A DNA stretch of 64,000 nt from assembly GCF_029227915.1 (NCBI RefSeq), contig NC_079878.1:7564001-7628000 (forward strand). Reading direction: 5' to 3'. This document shows positions 22,864 through 33,485 of this stretch, piece by piece. The notes beneath the pieces are model-generated. The model was not told the DNA's origin, made no database searches, and saw nothing but the letters and a program-made list of their open reading frames with translations. Source of the DNA: Hydractinia symbiolongicarpus (Eukaryota; Cnidaria; Hydrozoa; Anthoathecata; Hydractiniidae). How positions within the stretch are numbered: position 1 is the first letter of the stretch; every line of letters begins with the position of its first letter. The translations under genes were made by a program, and so were the position numbers.

Positions 22864-23131
22864 TGTAATTGCTGTTTAAGAAGGATTCTCTTTAAAATGT
22901 GGAAAATAAAATTGCAGCAGTAAGTGTTCTTTATCAGAAACCTTCCTATAATATCCTTTATGGTTGTTCAACCGTACAGGTCGTTAATGTAGAAACACAG
23001 CCTCCTCTTAGGTTCAAACGAAAGTCAGACCAAAGACTAGTGTTTTACCTTGAAATATAATTGTTAATCCTTCTATTAATCCAGAATCAATATCACTTAC
23101 ATACTTGAAATTCAAAGTGGCGTAAAAGACA

Positions 23132-23215
23132 GTCAGGATTGCCGAATGGTCTAAGGCGCTGCGTTCAGGTCGCAGTGTACATTCGTAGGCGTGGTTTCGA
23201 ATCCCACTTCTGACA
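23132..23215 (+). tRNA. tRNA-Leu(CAG)
   Basis: CAG; G9T, G15A, C46G, G64T. Confidence 0.82.
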
Positions 23216-23484
23216 TGTAATTGGTGATTAAGAAGGATGCTCTTTAAAGTGTGAAGAATGAAATTGCAGCAGTATGTGTTCTTTATGAGAAACCTTCCTA
23301 TAATATCCTTTATGGTTGTTTAACCGTACAGGTCGTTAATGTAGAAGCACAGCCTCTTTTTAGATTCAAACGAATGTAAAGACCAAGGACTAGTGTTTCA
23401 CCTTGAAATACAGTTGTTATTCCTTTTATTAATCCAGAATCAATATCACTTACATACTTGAAATTCAAAGTGGCGTAAAAGACA

Positions 23485-23567
23485 GTCAGGAAGGCGAGTG
23501 GTCTAAGGCGCTGCGCCCAGGTCGCAGTCTACATTCGTAGGCGTGGGTTCGAATCCCACTTCTGACA
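23485..23567 (+). tRNA. tRNA-Leu(CAG), 83 nt, CC before anticodon
   Basis: CAG; T8A, T33C, T34C and one C missing from the D-stem. Relative of the copy at 20658, probably defective. Confidence 0.75.
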
Positions 23568-23837
23568 TAAACTTGAAGATTAAGGAAGATGCTCTCTAAA
23601 AGTCGTTAAAAAGAAGTTGCAACTCTACGTTCTCTTTATAAGAAAACTCCCTAGCATATTCTTGATTGTTGTTCAAACGTACAGGTCGCTAATGTAGAAA
23701 TAATGTCCTATTTTACGTTCACACGAAAGTCAAGACCAAGGGTTAAAGTTTCACTGTGAGATATACTTTTTATTCCTTCTATTAATCCAGAATAAATATC
23801 ACTTACATACTTGAAATCCAAAGTGGCGTAAAAGACA

Positions 23838-23921
23838 GTCAGGATTGCCGAATGGTCTAAGGCGCTGCGTTCAGGTCGCAGTGTACATTCGTAGGCGTGG
23901 TTTCGAATCCCACTTCTGACA
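23838..23921 (+). tRNA. tRNA-Leu(CAG)
   Basis: CAG; G9T, G15A, C46G, G64T. Confidence 0.82.
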
Positions 23922-24190
23922 TGTAATTGGTGATTAAGAAGGATGTTCTTTGAAATGTGGAGAATGAAATTGCAACAGTAAGTGTTCTTTTTGAGAAACC
24001 TTCCTATAATATCCTTTATGGTTGTTCAACCATACAGGTCGTTAATGTGGAAGCACGGCCTCTTTTTAGATTCAAACGAATGTAAAGACAGAGGACTAGT
24101 GTTTTACCTTGAAATACAGTTGTTATTCCTTTTATTAATCCAGAATCAATATCACTTACATACTTGAAATTCAAAGTGGCGTAAAAGACA

Positions 24191-24274
24191 GTCAGGAAGG
24201 CCGAGTGGTCTAAGGCGCTGCGTCCAGGTCGCAGTCTACATTCGTAGGCGTGGGTTCGAATCCCACTTCTGACA
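24191..24274 (+). tRNA. tRNA-Leu(CAG), C before anticodon
   Basis: CAG; T8A, T34C. All stems pair; the U-turn base is C. Confidence 0.85.
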
Positions 24275-24544
24275 TAAAGTTGAAGATTAAGGAAGATGCT
24301 CTCCAAAAGTCGTTAAAAAGAAGTTGCAACTCTACGTTCTCTTTATAAAAAAACTCCCTAGCATATTCTTGATTGTTGTTCAACCGTAGAGGTTGCCAAT
24401 GTAGAAATAATGTCCTATTTTAGGTTCACACGAAAGTCAAGACCAAGGGTTAAAGTTTTACTGTGAGATATACTTTTTATTCCCTTTATTAATCCAGAAT
24501 AAATATCACTTACATACTTGAAATTCAAGGTGGCGTAAAAGGTA

Positions 24545-24628
24545 GTCAGGATGGCCGAGTGGTCTAAGGCGCTGCGTTGAGGTCGCAGCGTACATTCGTA
24601 GGCGTGGTTTCGAATCCCACTTCTCACA
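24545..24628 (+). tRNA. tRNA-Leu, anticodon GAG
   Basis: C35G gives anticodon GAG (CUC codon). T45C, C46G, G64T, G81C; the acceptor has a C-C mismatch at 3/81. Confidence 0.82.
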
Positions 24629-24897
24629 TGTAATTGGTGATTAAGAAGGATGCTCTTTAAAATGTGGAAAATGAAATTGCATCAGTAAGTGTTCTTTATA
24701 AGAAACCTTCCTATAATATCCTTTATGGTTGTTCAACCGTACAGGTCGTTAATGTAGAAGCACGGCTTCTTTTTAGATTCAAACGAATGTAAAGACCAAG
24801 GACTAGTGTTTTACCTTGAAATGTAGTTTTCAATCCTTCTATTAATCCAAAATCAATATCACTTACATACGTGAAATTCAAAGTGGCGTAAATGTCA

Positions 24898-24981
24898 GAC
24901 AGGATGGCCGAGTGGTCTAAGGCGCTGCGTTCAGGTCGCAGTCTACATTCGTAGGCGTGGGTTCGAATCCCACTTCTGACA
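24898..24981 (+). tRNA. tRNA-Leu(CAG)
   Basis: CAG; T2A is the only change and opens the second acceptor pair. Confidence 0.91.
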
Positions 24982-25252
24982 AAAACTTGAAGATGAAGGA
25001 AGATGTGCTCTAAAAGTCGTTAAAAAGAAGTTGCAACTCTACGTTTTCGTTATAAAAAAACTCCCTATAATATGCTTCATTGTTGCTCAACTGTACAGGT
25101 CTTTAATGTAGAAGCACGGTCCTTTTTCCATGCTCAAACGAAAGTCAAGACCAAGGATTAATGCTTTTCCATGAAATTTAGTTGTTATTCCTTCTATTAA
25201 TCCAGAATCAGTATTACTTACATACTTGAAATTCAAAGTGGCGTAAAAGGCA

Positions 25253-25336
25253 GTCAGGATGGCCGAGTGGTCTAAGGCGCTGCGTTCAGGTCGCAGTCTA
25301 CATTCGTAGTCGTGGTTTCGAATCCCACTGCTGACA
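25253..25336 (+). tRNA. tRNA-Leu(CAG)
   Basis: CAG; G58T, G64T, T78G. One T-stem and one acceptor pair open. Confidence 0.84.
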
Positions 25337-25604
25337 TGTAATTGGTGATTAAGAAGGATGCTTTTTAAAATGTGGAAATGAAATTGCAACAGTAAGTGTT
25401 CTTTATGAGAAATCTTCCCATAAGATCCTTTATTGTTGTTCAACCATACAGGTCGTTAATGTAGAAGCACGGCCTCTTCTTAGATTCAAACGAATGTATA
25501 GACCAAGGACTAGTGTTTTACCTTGAAATATAGCTGTTATTTCTTTTATTAATCCAGAATCAATATCACTTACATACTTAAAATTCAAAGTAGCGTAAAA
25601 GACA

Positions 25605-25688
25605 GTCAGAAAAGCCGAGTGGTGTAAGGCGCTGCGTTCACGTCGCAGTCTACATTCGTAGGCGTGGGTTCGAATTCCACTTCTGACA
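25605..25688 (+). tRNA. Leu-type tRNA with CAC anticodon
   Basis: G37C gives anticodon CAC (valine GUG codon) in a leucine-type body. G6A, T8A, G9A, C20G, C72T. Stems largely pair, but T8 and the start of the A box are altered. Confidence 0.8.
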
Positions 25689-25958
25689 TAAACTTGAAGA
25701 TTAAGAAAGATGCTCTCTAAAAGTCGTTAAAAAGAAGTTGCAACTCTACGTTTCCTTTATAAAAAAACTCCCTAGCATATGCTTGATTGTTGTTCAATCC
25801 TACAGGTCGCTAATGTAGAAACACAGCCTCTTTTTAGGTTCAAACGAATGTAAAGACCAAGGACTAGTTTTTTACCTTGAAATATAGTTGTTATTCCTTC
25901 TATTAATCCAGAATCAATATCACTTACATACTTGAAATTCAAAGTGGCGTAAAAGACA

Positions 25959-26041
25959 GTCCGGATGGCCGAGTAGTCTAAGGCGCTGTGTTCAGGTCGC
26001 AATCTACATTGTATGCGTGGGTTCGAATCCCACTTCTGATA
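25959..26041 (+). tRNA. tRNA-Leu(CAG), 83 nt
   Basis: CAG; A4C, G17A, C31T, G44A, C83T and one base missing from the variable arm. Confidence 0.75.
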
Positions 26042-26311
26042 TGAACTTGAAAATTAAGGAAGATGCTCTCTAAAAGTCGTTAAAAAGAAGTTGCAACTCT
26101 ACGTTTTCTTTATAAAAAAACTCCCTAGCATATGCTTGATTGTTGTTCAATCGTACAGGTCGCTAATGTAGAAATACGGCTTCTTTTTAGGTTCAAACGA
26201 ATGTAAAGACCAAGGATTAGTGTTTTAGCTTGAAATATGGTTGTTATTCCTTCTATTAATCCAGAATCAATATCACTTTCATACTTGAAATTCCAAGAGG
26301 TGTAAAAGTCA

Positions 26312-26395
26312 GTCAGGATGGCCGAGTCGTCTAAGGCGCTGCTTTCAGGTTGCAGTCTACATTCGTAGTCGTGGGTTCGAAACCCACTTGTGACA
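26312..26395 (+). tRNA. tRNA-Leu(CAG)
   Basis: CAG; G17C, G32T, C40T, G58T, T71A, C79G. D-loop GG and one acceptor pair are lost. Confidence 0.77.
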
Positions 26396-26665
26396 TAAAC
26401 TTGAAGATTAAGGACGATGCTCTCTAAAAGTCGTTAAAAAGAAGTTGCCACTCTACGTTTTCTTTATAAAATAACTCCCTAGCAAATGCTTGATTGTTGT
26501 TCAACCGTATAGGTCTTTAATGTTGAAACACGGTCCTTTTTTATGTTCGAACGAAAGTCAAGACCAAGGATTAAAGTTTTACTGTGAGATGTATATTTTA
26601 TTCCTTCTATTAATTCAGAATCAATATCACTTATGTACTTGACATTCGAAATGGCATAGAACACT

Positions 26666-26749
26666 CTCAGGATGGTCGAGTGGTCTATGGCACTCCGTTC
26701 AGGTCGCAGTCTCCATTCGTAGACGTGGGTTCCAATCCGACTTCTGACA
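26666..26749 (+). tRNA. tRNA-Leu(CAG), C1 subfamily, probable pseudogene
   Basis: CAG; G1C, C11T, A23T, G27A, G30C, A48C, G58A, G68C, C74G. Mismatches in most stems and a damaged B box. Confidence 0.68.
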
Positions 26750-27019
26750 TAAGTTTGAAGATTAAGGAAGATGCTCTATAAAAGTCGTTAAAAAGAAATT
26801 GCAACTCTACGTTGGCTTTATACAAAAACATCCTAGCATATGCTTGATTGTTGTTCAATCGAACAGGTTGCTAATGGAGAAACACAGCCTCTTTTTAGGT
26901 TCAAACGAATGTAAAGACCAAGGACTAGTGTTTTACCTTGAAATATAGTTGTTATTCCTCCTATTAATCCAGAATCAATATCACTTACATACTTGAAATT
27001 CAAAGTGGCGTAAAAGACA

Positions 27020-27102
27020 GTCAGGATGGCCGAGCGGTCTAAGAGCTGCGTTCAGGTCGCAGTCTACATTCGTAGGCGTGGGTTGGAATCCCACTTCTGA
27101 CA
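27020..27102 (+). tRNA. tRNA-Leu(CAG), 83 nt, T-loop TTGGAAT
   Basis: CAG; T16C, one base lost around 25-27, C67G in the T-loop. Present in all three copies of the first five-gene repeat. Confidence 0.75.
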
Positions 27103-27371
27103 TGTAATTCGACATTAGGAAGGATGTTCTTTCAAATAAGTAAAAGGAAATAGCAACGGTAGGTCTCTTTCATGAGAAATCTTTCTGGCATATGCTTTAT
27201 GGTTGTTCAACTGTACAGGTCTTTAATGTAGAAACACGGTCCTTTTTTATGTTCAAACGAAAGTCAAGACCAAGGATTAATGCCTGACCATGAAAAATAG
27301 TTGTTATTCCTTCTATTAATCCAGAATCAATATTACTTACATACTTGAAATTCAAAGTGCCGTAAAAGGTA

Positions 27372-27455
27372 GTCAGGATGGCCGAGTGGTCTAGGGCGCT
27401 GCGTTCAGGTCGCAGTCTACATTCGTAGGCGTGGCTTCGAATCCCATTTCTGACA
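27372..27455 (+). tRNA. tRNA-Leu(CAG)
   Basis: CAG; A23G, G64C, C76T. Confidence 0.85.
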
Positions 27456-27725
27456 TAAATTCGAAGGTTAATGAAGATGGTCTCTAAAAGTCTTTATAAA
27501 GCAATTTCAACTGTACGTTTTCTTTCCAAAGACCCTCCCTAGCATTTTCTTGATTGTTGTTCAACCGTACAGGTCACTAATGTAAAAATACGGTCCTATT
27601 TTAGGTTCACACGAAAGTCAAGACCAAGGGTTAAAGTTTTACTGTGAGATATACTTTTTATTCCTGCTGTTAATCCAGAATCAATATCACTTATATACTT
27701 GACATTCGATTTGACGCAAAAGACA

Positions 27726-27809
27726 GTCAGGATGGCTGAGCGGTGTAAGGCGCTGTGTTCAGGTCGCAATCTACATTTGTAGGCATGGGTTCGAATCCCT
27801 CTTCTGAGA
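27726..27809 (+). tRNA. tRNA-Leu(CAG), G1-G83
   Basis: CAG; C12T, T16C, C20G, C31T, G44A, C53T, G60A, A75T, C83G. First acceptor pair and outer two T-stem pairs open. Confidence 0.75.
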
Positions 27810-28078
27810 TGTAATTGGTGATTAAGAAGGATTCTCTTTAAAATGTGGAAAATGAAATTGCAACAGTAAGTGTTCTTTATGAGAAACCTTCCAATAATAT
27901 CCTTTATGGTTGTTCAACCGTACAGGTCGTTACTGTAGAAACACTGCCTCCTCTTAGGTTCAAACGAAAGTCAAGACCAAGGATTAATGCTTTACCATGA
28001 ATTATAGTTGTTACTCCTTCTATTAATCCAGAATCAATACCACCTATATACTTGACATTAGTATTGGCGTAAAAGACA

Positions 28079-28162
28079 GTCAGGATGGCTGAGTGGTCTA
28101 TGGCGCTGCGTTCAGGTTGCAATCTACATTTGTAGGCGTGGGTTCGAATCCCACTTTTGACA
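28079..28162 (+). tRNA. tRNA-Leu(CAG)
   Basis: CAG; C12T, A23T, C40T, G44A, C53T, C79T. Confidence 0.87.
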
Positions 28163-28432
28163 TGTAATTGGTAATTAAGAAGGATGCTCTTTAAAATGTG
28201 GAAAATGAATTTGCAACAGTAAGTGTTCTTTATAAGAAACCTTCCTATAATATCCTTTATGGTTGTTCAACCGTAGAGGTCGTTAATGTAGAAACACGGC
28301 CTCTTTTTAGGTTCAAAACGAATGTAAAGACCAAGGACTAGTGTTTTACCTTGAAATATAGTTGTTATTCCTTCCTTTAATCCAGAATCAATATCACTTA
28401 CATACTTGAAATTCCAAGTGGCGTAAAATTCA

Positions 28433-28518
28433 GTCAGGATGGCCGGAAGTGGTCTAAGGCGCTGCGTTCAGGACGCAGTCTATATTCATAGGCGTAGGTT
28501 CGAATCACACTTCTGACA
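28433..28518 (+). tRNA. tRNA-Leu(CAG), 86 nt
   Basis: CAG; two bases inserted in the D-arm (GCCGGAAG), plus T39A, C49T, G54A, G62A, C73A. The A box is broken. Confidence 0.7.
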
Positions 28519-28788
28519 TAAGTTTGAAGATTAAGGAAGATGCTCTATAAAAGTCGTTAAAAAGAAATTGCAACTCTACGTTGGCTTTATACAAAAACAT
28601 CCTAGCATATGCTTGATTGTTGTTCAATCGAACAGGTTGCTAATGGAGAAACACAGCCTCTTTTTAGGTTCAAACGAATGTAAAGACCAAGGACTAGTGT
28701 TTTACCTTGAAATATAGTTGTTATTCCTCCTATTAATCCAGAATCAATATCACTTACATACTTGAAATTCAAAGTGGCGTAAAAGACA

Positions 28789-28871
28789 GTCAGGATGGCC
28801 GAGCGGTCTAAGAGCTGCATTCAGGTCGCAGTCTACATTCGTAGGCGTGGGTTGGAATCCCACTTCTGACA
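28789..28871 (+). tRNA. tRNA-Leu(CAG), 83 nt, T-loop TTGGAAT
   Basis: CAG; as at 27020 plus G32A, which opens the loop-closing pair. Confidence 0.73.
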
Positions 28872-29140
28872 TGTAATTCGACATTAGGAAGGATGTTCTT
28901 TCAAATAAGTAAAAGGAAATTGCAACGGTAGGTCTCTTTCATGAGAAATCTTTCTGGCATATGCTTTATGGTTGTTCAACTGTACAGGTCTTTAATGTAG
29001 AAACACGGTCCTTTTTTATGTTCAAACGAAAGTCAAGACCAAGGATTAATGCCTGACCGTGAAAAATAGTTGTTATTCCTTCTATTAATCCAGAATCAAT
29101 ATTACTTACATACTTGAAATTCAAAGTGCCGTAAAAGGTA

Positions 29141-29224
29141 GTCAGGATGGCCGAGTGGTCTAGGGCGCTGCGTTCAGGTCGCAGTCTACATTCGTAGGCG
29201 TGGCTTCGAATCCCATTTCTGACA
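29141..29224 (+). tRNA. tRNA-Leu(CAG)
   Basis: CAG; A23G, G64C, C76T. Confidence 0.85.
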
Positions 29225-29494
29225 TAAATTCGAAGGTTAATGAAGATGGTCTCTAAAAGTCTTTATAAAGCAATTTCAACTGTACGTTTTCTTTCCAAAG
29301 ACCCTCCCTAGCATTTTCTTGATTGTTGTTCAACCGTACAGGTCACTAATGTAAAAATACGGTCCTATTTTAGGTTCACACGAAAGTCAAGACCAAGGGT
29401 TAAAGTTTTACTGTGAGATATACTTTTTATTCCTGCTGTTAATCCAGAATCAATATCACTTATATACTTGACATTCGATTTGACGCAAAAGACA

Positions 29495-29578
29495 GTCAGG
29501 ATGGCTGAGCGGTGTAAGGTGCTGTGTTCAGGTCGCAATCTACATTTGTAGGCATGGGTTCGAATCCCTCTTCTGAGA
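29495..29578 (+). tRNA. tRNA-Leu(CAG), G1-G83
   Basis: CAG; as at 27726 plus C26T. Confidence 0.74.
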
Positions 29579-29847
29579 TGTAATTGGTGATTAAGAAGGA
29601 TTCTCTTTAAAATGTGGAAAATGAAATTGCAACAGTAAGTGTTCTTTATGAGAAACCTTCCTATAATATCCTTTATGGTTGTTCAACCGTACAGGTCGTT
29701 ACTGTAGAAACACTGCCTCCTCTTAGGTTCAAACGAAAGTCAAGACCAAGGATTAATGCTGTACCATGAATTATAGTTGTTACTCCTTCTATTAATCCAG
29801 AATCAATACCACCTATATACTTGACATTAGTATTGGCGTAAAAGACA

Positions 29848-29931
29848 GTCAGGATGGCTGAGTGGTCTATGGCGCTGCGTTCAGGTTGCAATCTACATTT
29901 GTAGGCGTGGGTTCGAATCCCACTTTTGACA
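29848..29931 (+). tRNA. tRNA-Leu(CAG)
   Basis: CAG; C12T, A23T, C40T, G44A, C53T, C79T. Confidence 0.87.
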
Positions 29932-30201
29932 TGTAATTGGTAATTAAGAAGGATGCTCTTTAAAATGTGGAAAATGAATTTGCAACAGTAAGTGTTCTTT
30001 ATAAGAAACCTTCCTATAATATCCTTTATGGTTGTTCAACCGTAGAGGTCGTTAATGTAGAAACACGGCCTCTTTTTAGGTTCAAAACGAATGTAAAGAC
30101 CAAGGACTAGTGTTTTACCTTGAAATATAGTTGTTATTCCTTCCTTTAATCCAGAATCAATATCACTTACATACTTGAAATACCAAGTGGCGTAAAATTC
30201 A

Positions 30202-30285
30202 GTCAGGATGGCCGAGTGGTCTAAGGCGCTGCGTTCAGGACGCAGTCTATATTCATAGGCGTAGGTTCGAATCACAGTTCTGACA
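30202..30285 (+). tRNA. tRNA-Leu(CAG)
   Basis: CAG; T39A, C49T, G54A, G62A, C73A, C76G. Counterpart of 28433 without the D-arm insertion. Confidence 0.78.
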
Positions 30286-30555
30286 TAAGTTTGAAGATTA
30301 AGGAAGATGCTCTATAAAAGTCGTTAAAAAGAAATTGCAACTCTACGTTGGCTTTATACAAAAACATCCTAGCATATGCTTGATTGTTGTTCAATCGAAC
30401 AGGTTGCTAATGGAGAAACACAGCCTCTTTTTAGGTTCAAACGAATGTAAAGACCAAGGACTAGTGTTTTACCTTGAAATATAGTTGTTATTCCTCCTAT
30501 TAATCCAGAATCAATATCACTTACATACTTGAAATTCAAAGTGGCGTAAAAGACA

Positions 30556-30638
30556 GTCAGGATGGCCGAGCGGTCTAAGAGCTGCGTTCAGGTCGCAGTC
30601 TACATTCGTAGGCGTGGGTTGGAATCCCACTTCTGACA
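30556..30638 (+). tRNA. tRNA-Leu(CAG), 83 nt, T-loop TTGGAAT
   Basis: CAG; same changes as at 27020. Confidence 0.75.
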
Positions 30639-30907
30639 TGTAATTCGACATTAGGAAGGATGTTCTTTCAAATAAGTAAAAGGAAATTGCAACGGTAGGT
30701 CTCTTTCATGAGAAATCTTTCTGGCATATGCTTTATGGTTGTTCAACTGTACAGGTCTTTAATGTAGAAACACGGTCCTTTTTTATGTTCAAACGAAAGT
30801 CAAGACCAAGGATTAATGCCTGACCGTGAAAAATAGTTGTTATTCCTTCTATTAATCCAGAATCAATATTACTTACATACTTGAAATTCAAAGTGCCGTA
30901 AAAGGTA

Positions 30908-30991
30908 GTCAGGATGGCCGAGTGGTCTAGGGCGCTGCGTTCAGGTCGCAGTCTACATTCGTAGGCGTGGCTTCGAATCCCATTTCTGACA
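30908..30991 (+). tRNA. tRNA-Leu(CAG)
   Basis: CAG; A23G, G64C, C76T. Followed by a spacer that is about 43 bp shorter than its relatives. Confidence 0.85.
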
Positions 30992-31030
30992 TAAATTCTA
31001 ACCCTAACGTTTCCTTTCTAAAGAACCTTC
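30992..31030 (+). other. Spacer deletion with TAACCCTAAC filler
   Basis: The gene at 30908 is followed by ATAAATTCTAACCCTAACG where its relatives at 27456 and 29225 continue ATAAATTCGAAGG. About 43 bp are missing net, giving the only 310-bp interval in the window. Confidence 0.8.
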
Positions 31031-31217
31031 CTAGCATATTCTTGATTGTTGTTCAACCGTACAGGTCACTAATGTAAAAATACGGTCCTATTTTAGGTTC
31101 ACACGAAAGTCAAGACCAAGGGTTAAAGTTTTACTGTGAGATATACTTTTTATTCCTGCTGTTAATCCAGAATCAATATCACTTATATACTTGACATTCG
31201 ATTTGACGCAAAAGACA

Positions 31218-31301
31218 GTCAGGATGGCTGAGCGGTGTAAGGCGCTGTGTTCAGGTCGCAATCTACATTTGTAGGCATGGGTTCGAATCCCTCTTCTGAG
31301 A
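31218..31301 (+). tRNA. tRNA-Leu(CAG), G1-G83
   Basis: CAG; same changes as at 27726. Confidence 0.75.
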
Positions 31302-31570
31302 TGTAATTGGTGATTAAGAAGGATTCTCTTTAAAATGTGGAAAATGAAATTGCAACAGTAAGTGTTCTTTATGAGAAACCTTCCTATAATATCCTTTATG
31401 GTTGTTCAACCGTACAGGTCGTTACTGTAGAAACACTGCCTCTTCTTAGGTTCAAACGAAAGTCAAGACCAAGGATTAATGCTTTACCATGAATTATAGT
31501 TGTTACTCCTTCTATTAATCCAGAAACAATACCACCTATATACTTGACATTAGTATTGGCGTAAAAGACA

Positions 31571-31654
31571 GTCAGGATGGCTGAGTGGTCTATGGCGCTG
31601 CGTTCAGGTTGCAATCTACGTTTGTAGGCGTGGGTTCGAATCCCACTTTTGACA
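31571..31654 (+). tRNA. tRNA-Leu(CAG)
   Basis: CAG; C12T, A23T, C40T, G44A, A50G, C53T, C79T. Confidence 0.87.
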
Positions 31655-31924
31655 TGTAATTGGTAATTAAGAAGGATGCTCTTTAAAATGTGGAAAATGA
31701 ATTTGCAACAGTAAGTGTTCTTTATAAGAAACCTTCCTATAATATCCTTTATGGTTGTTCAACCGTAGAGGTCGTTAATGTAGAAACACGGCCTCTTTTT
31801 AGGTTCAAAACGAATGTAAAGACCAAAGACTAGTGTTTTACCTTGAAATATAATTTTTATTCCTTCTATTAATCCAGAATCAATATCACTTACATACTTG
31901 AAATTCCAAGTGGCGTAAAATTCA

Positions 31925-32008
31925 GTCAGGATGGCCGAGTGGTCTAAGGCGCTGCGTTCAGGACGCAGTCTATATTCGTAGGCGTGGGTTCGAATCACAC
32001 TTCTGACA
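31925..32008 (+). tRNA. tRNA-Leu(CAG)
   Basis: CAG; T39A, C49T, C73A. Confidence 0.86.
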
Positions 32009-32278
32009 TAAACTTGAAGATTAAGGAAGATGCTCTCTAAAAGTCGTTAAAAAGAAGTTGCCACTCTACGTTTTCTTTCTAAAGAACCTTTCCAGCATGT
32101 TCTTGATTGTTGTTCAACTGTACAGGTCGCTAATGTAGAAATATGGTCCTACTTTAGGTTCACACGAAAGTCAAGACCAAGGGTTAAAGTTTTACTGTGA
32201 GATATACTTTTTATTCCTGCTGTTAATTCAGAATCAATATCCCTTATATACTTGACATTCGATTTGACGCAAAAGACA

Positions 32279-32362
32279 GTCAGGATGGCTGAGCGGTGTA
32301 AGGCGCTGCGTTCAGGTCGCAATCTACATTTGTAGGCATGGGTTCGAATCCCACTTCTTAGA
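32279..32362 (+). tRNA. tRNA-Leu(CAG), 3' end TTCTTAGA
   Basis: CAG; C12T, T16C, C20G, G44A, C53T, G60A, G81T, C83G. Two acceptor pairs are open. Confidence 0.76.
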
Positions 32363-32631
32363 TGTAATTGGTGATTAAGAAGGATTCTCTTTAAAATGTG
32401 GAAAATGAAATTGCAACAGTAAGTGTTCTTTATGAGAAACCTTCCTATAATATCCTTTATGGTTGTTCAACCGTACAGGTCGTTAATGTAGAAACACTGC
32501 CTCCTCTTAGGTTCAAACGAAGGTCAAGACCAAGGATTAATGCTTTACCATGAATTATAGTTGTTACTCCTTCCATTAGTCCAGAATCAATACCACCTAT
32601 ATACTTGACATAAGTATTGGCGTAAAAGACT

Positions 32632-32715
32632 GTCAGGATGGCTGAGTGGTCTATGGCGCTGCGTTCAGGTTGCAATCTACATTTGTAGGCGTGGGTTCGA
32701 ATCCCATTTTTGACA
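32632..32715 (+). tRNA. tRNA-Leu(CAG)
   Basis: CAG; C12T, A23T, C40T, G44A, C53T, C76T, C79T. Confidence 0.86.
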
Positions 32716-32985
32716 TGTAATTGGTGATTAAGAAGGATGCTCTTTAAAATGTGGAAATTGAATTTGCAACAGTAAGTGTTCTTTATGAGAAACCTTCCTA
32801 TAATATCCTTTATGGTTGTTCAACTGTACAGGTCGTTAATGTAGAAACACGGCCTCTTTTTAGGTTCAAAACGAATGTAAAGACCAAGGACTAGTGTTTT
32901 ACCTTGAAATATAGTTGTTATTCCTTCCTTTAATCCAGAATCAATATCACTTACATCCTTGAAATTCCAAGTGGCGTAAAATTCA

Positions 32986-33069
32986 GTCAGAATGGCCGAG
33001 TGGTCTAAGGCGCTGCGTTCAGGTCGCAGTCTACATTCGTAGGCGTGGGTTCGAATCCCACTTCTGACA
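32986..33069 (+). tRNA. tRNA-Leu(CAG)
   Basis: CAG; G6A only, which replaces a G-U acceptor wobble with A-U. All stems pair. Confidence 0.94.
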
Positions 33070-33346
33070 AAAACTTAAAGATTAAGGAAGATGCTCTCTA
33101 AAAGTCGTTAAAAAGAAGTTGCCACTCTACGTTTTCTTTCTAATGAACCTTCCCAGCATATTCTTGATTGTTGTTCAACCGTACAAGTCGCTAATGTAGA
33201 AATACGGCCTCTTTTTAGGTTCAAACGAATGTAAAGACGAAGGACTAGTGTTTTACCTTGAAATATGGTTGTTATTCTTTCTATTAATCCAGAATCAATA
33301 TCACTTACATAGCTCAAATTCCAAGAGGCGTAAAAGTCAGTCAGGA

Positions 33347-33357
33347 TGGCCGAGTGG
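33347..33357 (+). promoter_or_regulatory. A box of the consensus gene
   Basis: TGGCCGAGTGG fits the Pol III internal A-box consensus. The same site is at gene positions 8-18 in each unit; common variants are TGACCGAGTGG and TGTTCGAGTGG. Confidence 0.85.
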
Positions 33358-33401
33358 TCTAAGGCGCTGCGTTCAGGTCGCAGTCTACATTCGTAGGCGT
33401 G

Positions 33402-33412
33402 GGTTCGAATCC
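33402..33412 (+). promoter_or_regulatory. B box of the consensus gene
   Basis: GGTTCGAATCC matches the TFIIIC-binding B-box consensus, at gene positions 63-73. Conserved in most copies; damaged at 1911, 2618, 4031, 26666 and the TTGGAAT copies. Confidence 0.88.
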
Positions 33413-33485
33413 CACTTCTGACAAAAACTTAAAGATTAAGGAAGATGCTCTCTAAAAGTCGTTAAAAAGAAGTTGCTACACTACG

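Larger units (their letters stand above)
26745..32008 (+). repeat. Five-gene higher-order repeat, three copies
   Basis: Gene sets 27020-28433, 28789-30202 and 30556-31925 share variant order and spacers with a period of about 1,769 bp. The third copy is about 43 bp shorter because of the deletion after 30991. Confidence 0.9.
33340..33423 (+). tRNA. tRNA-Leu(CAG), consensus
   Basis: Leucine tRNA expected to read CUG. It matches the array consensus at all 84 positions: full acceptor (with one G-U), three-pair D-stem, five-pair anticodon stem around TTCAGGT, four-pair variable arm, five-pair T-stem and discriminator A84. No intron and no encoded CCA. Earliest exact-consensus copy in the window. 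Confidence 0.96.
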
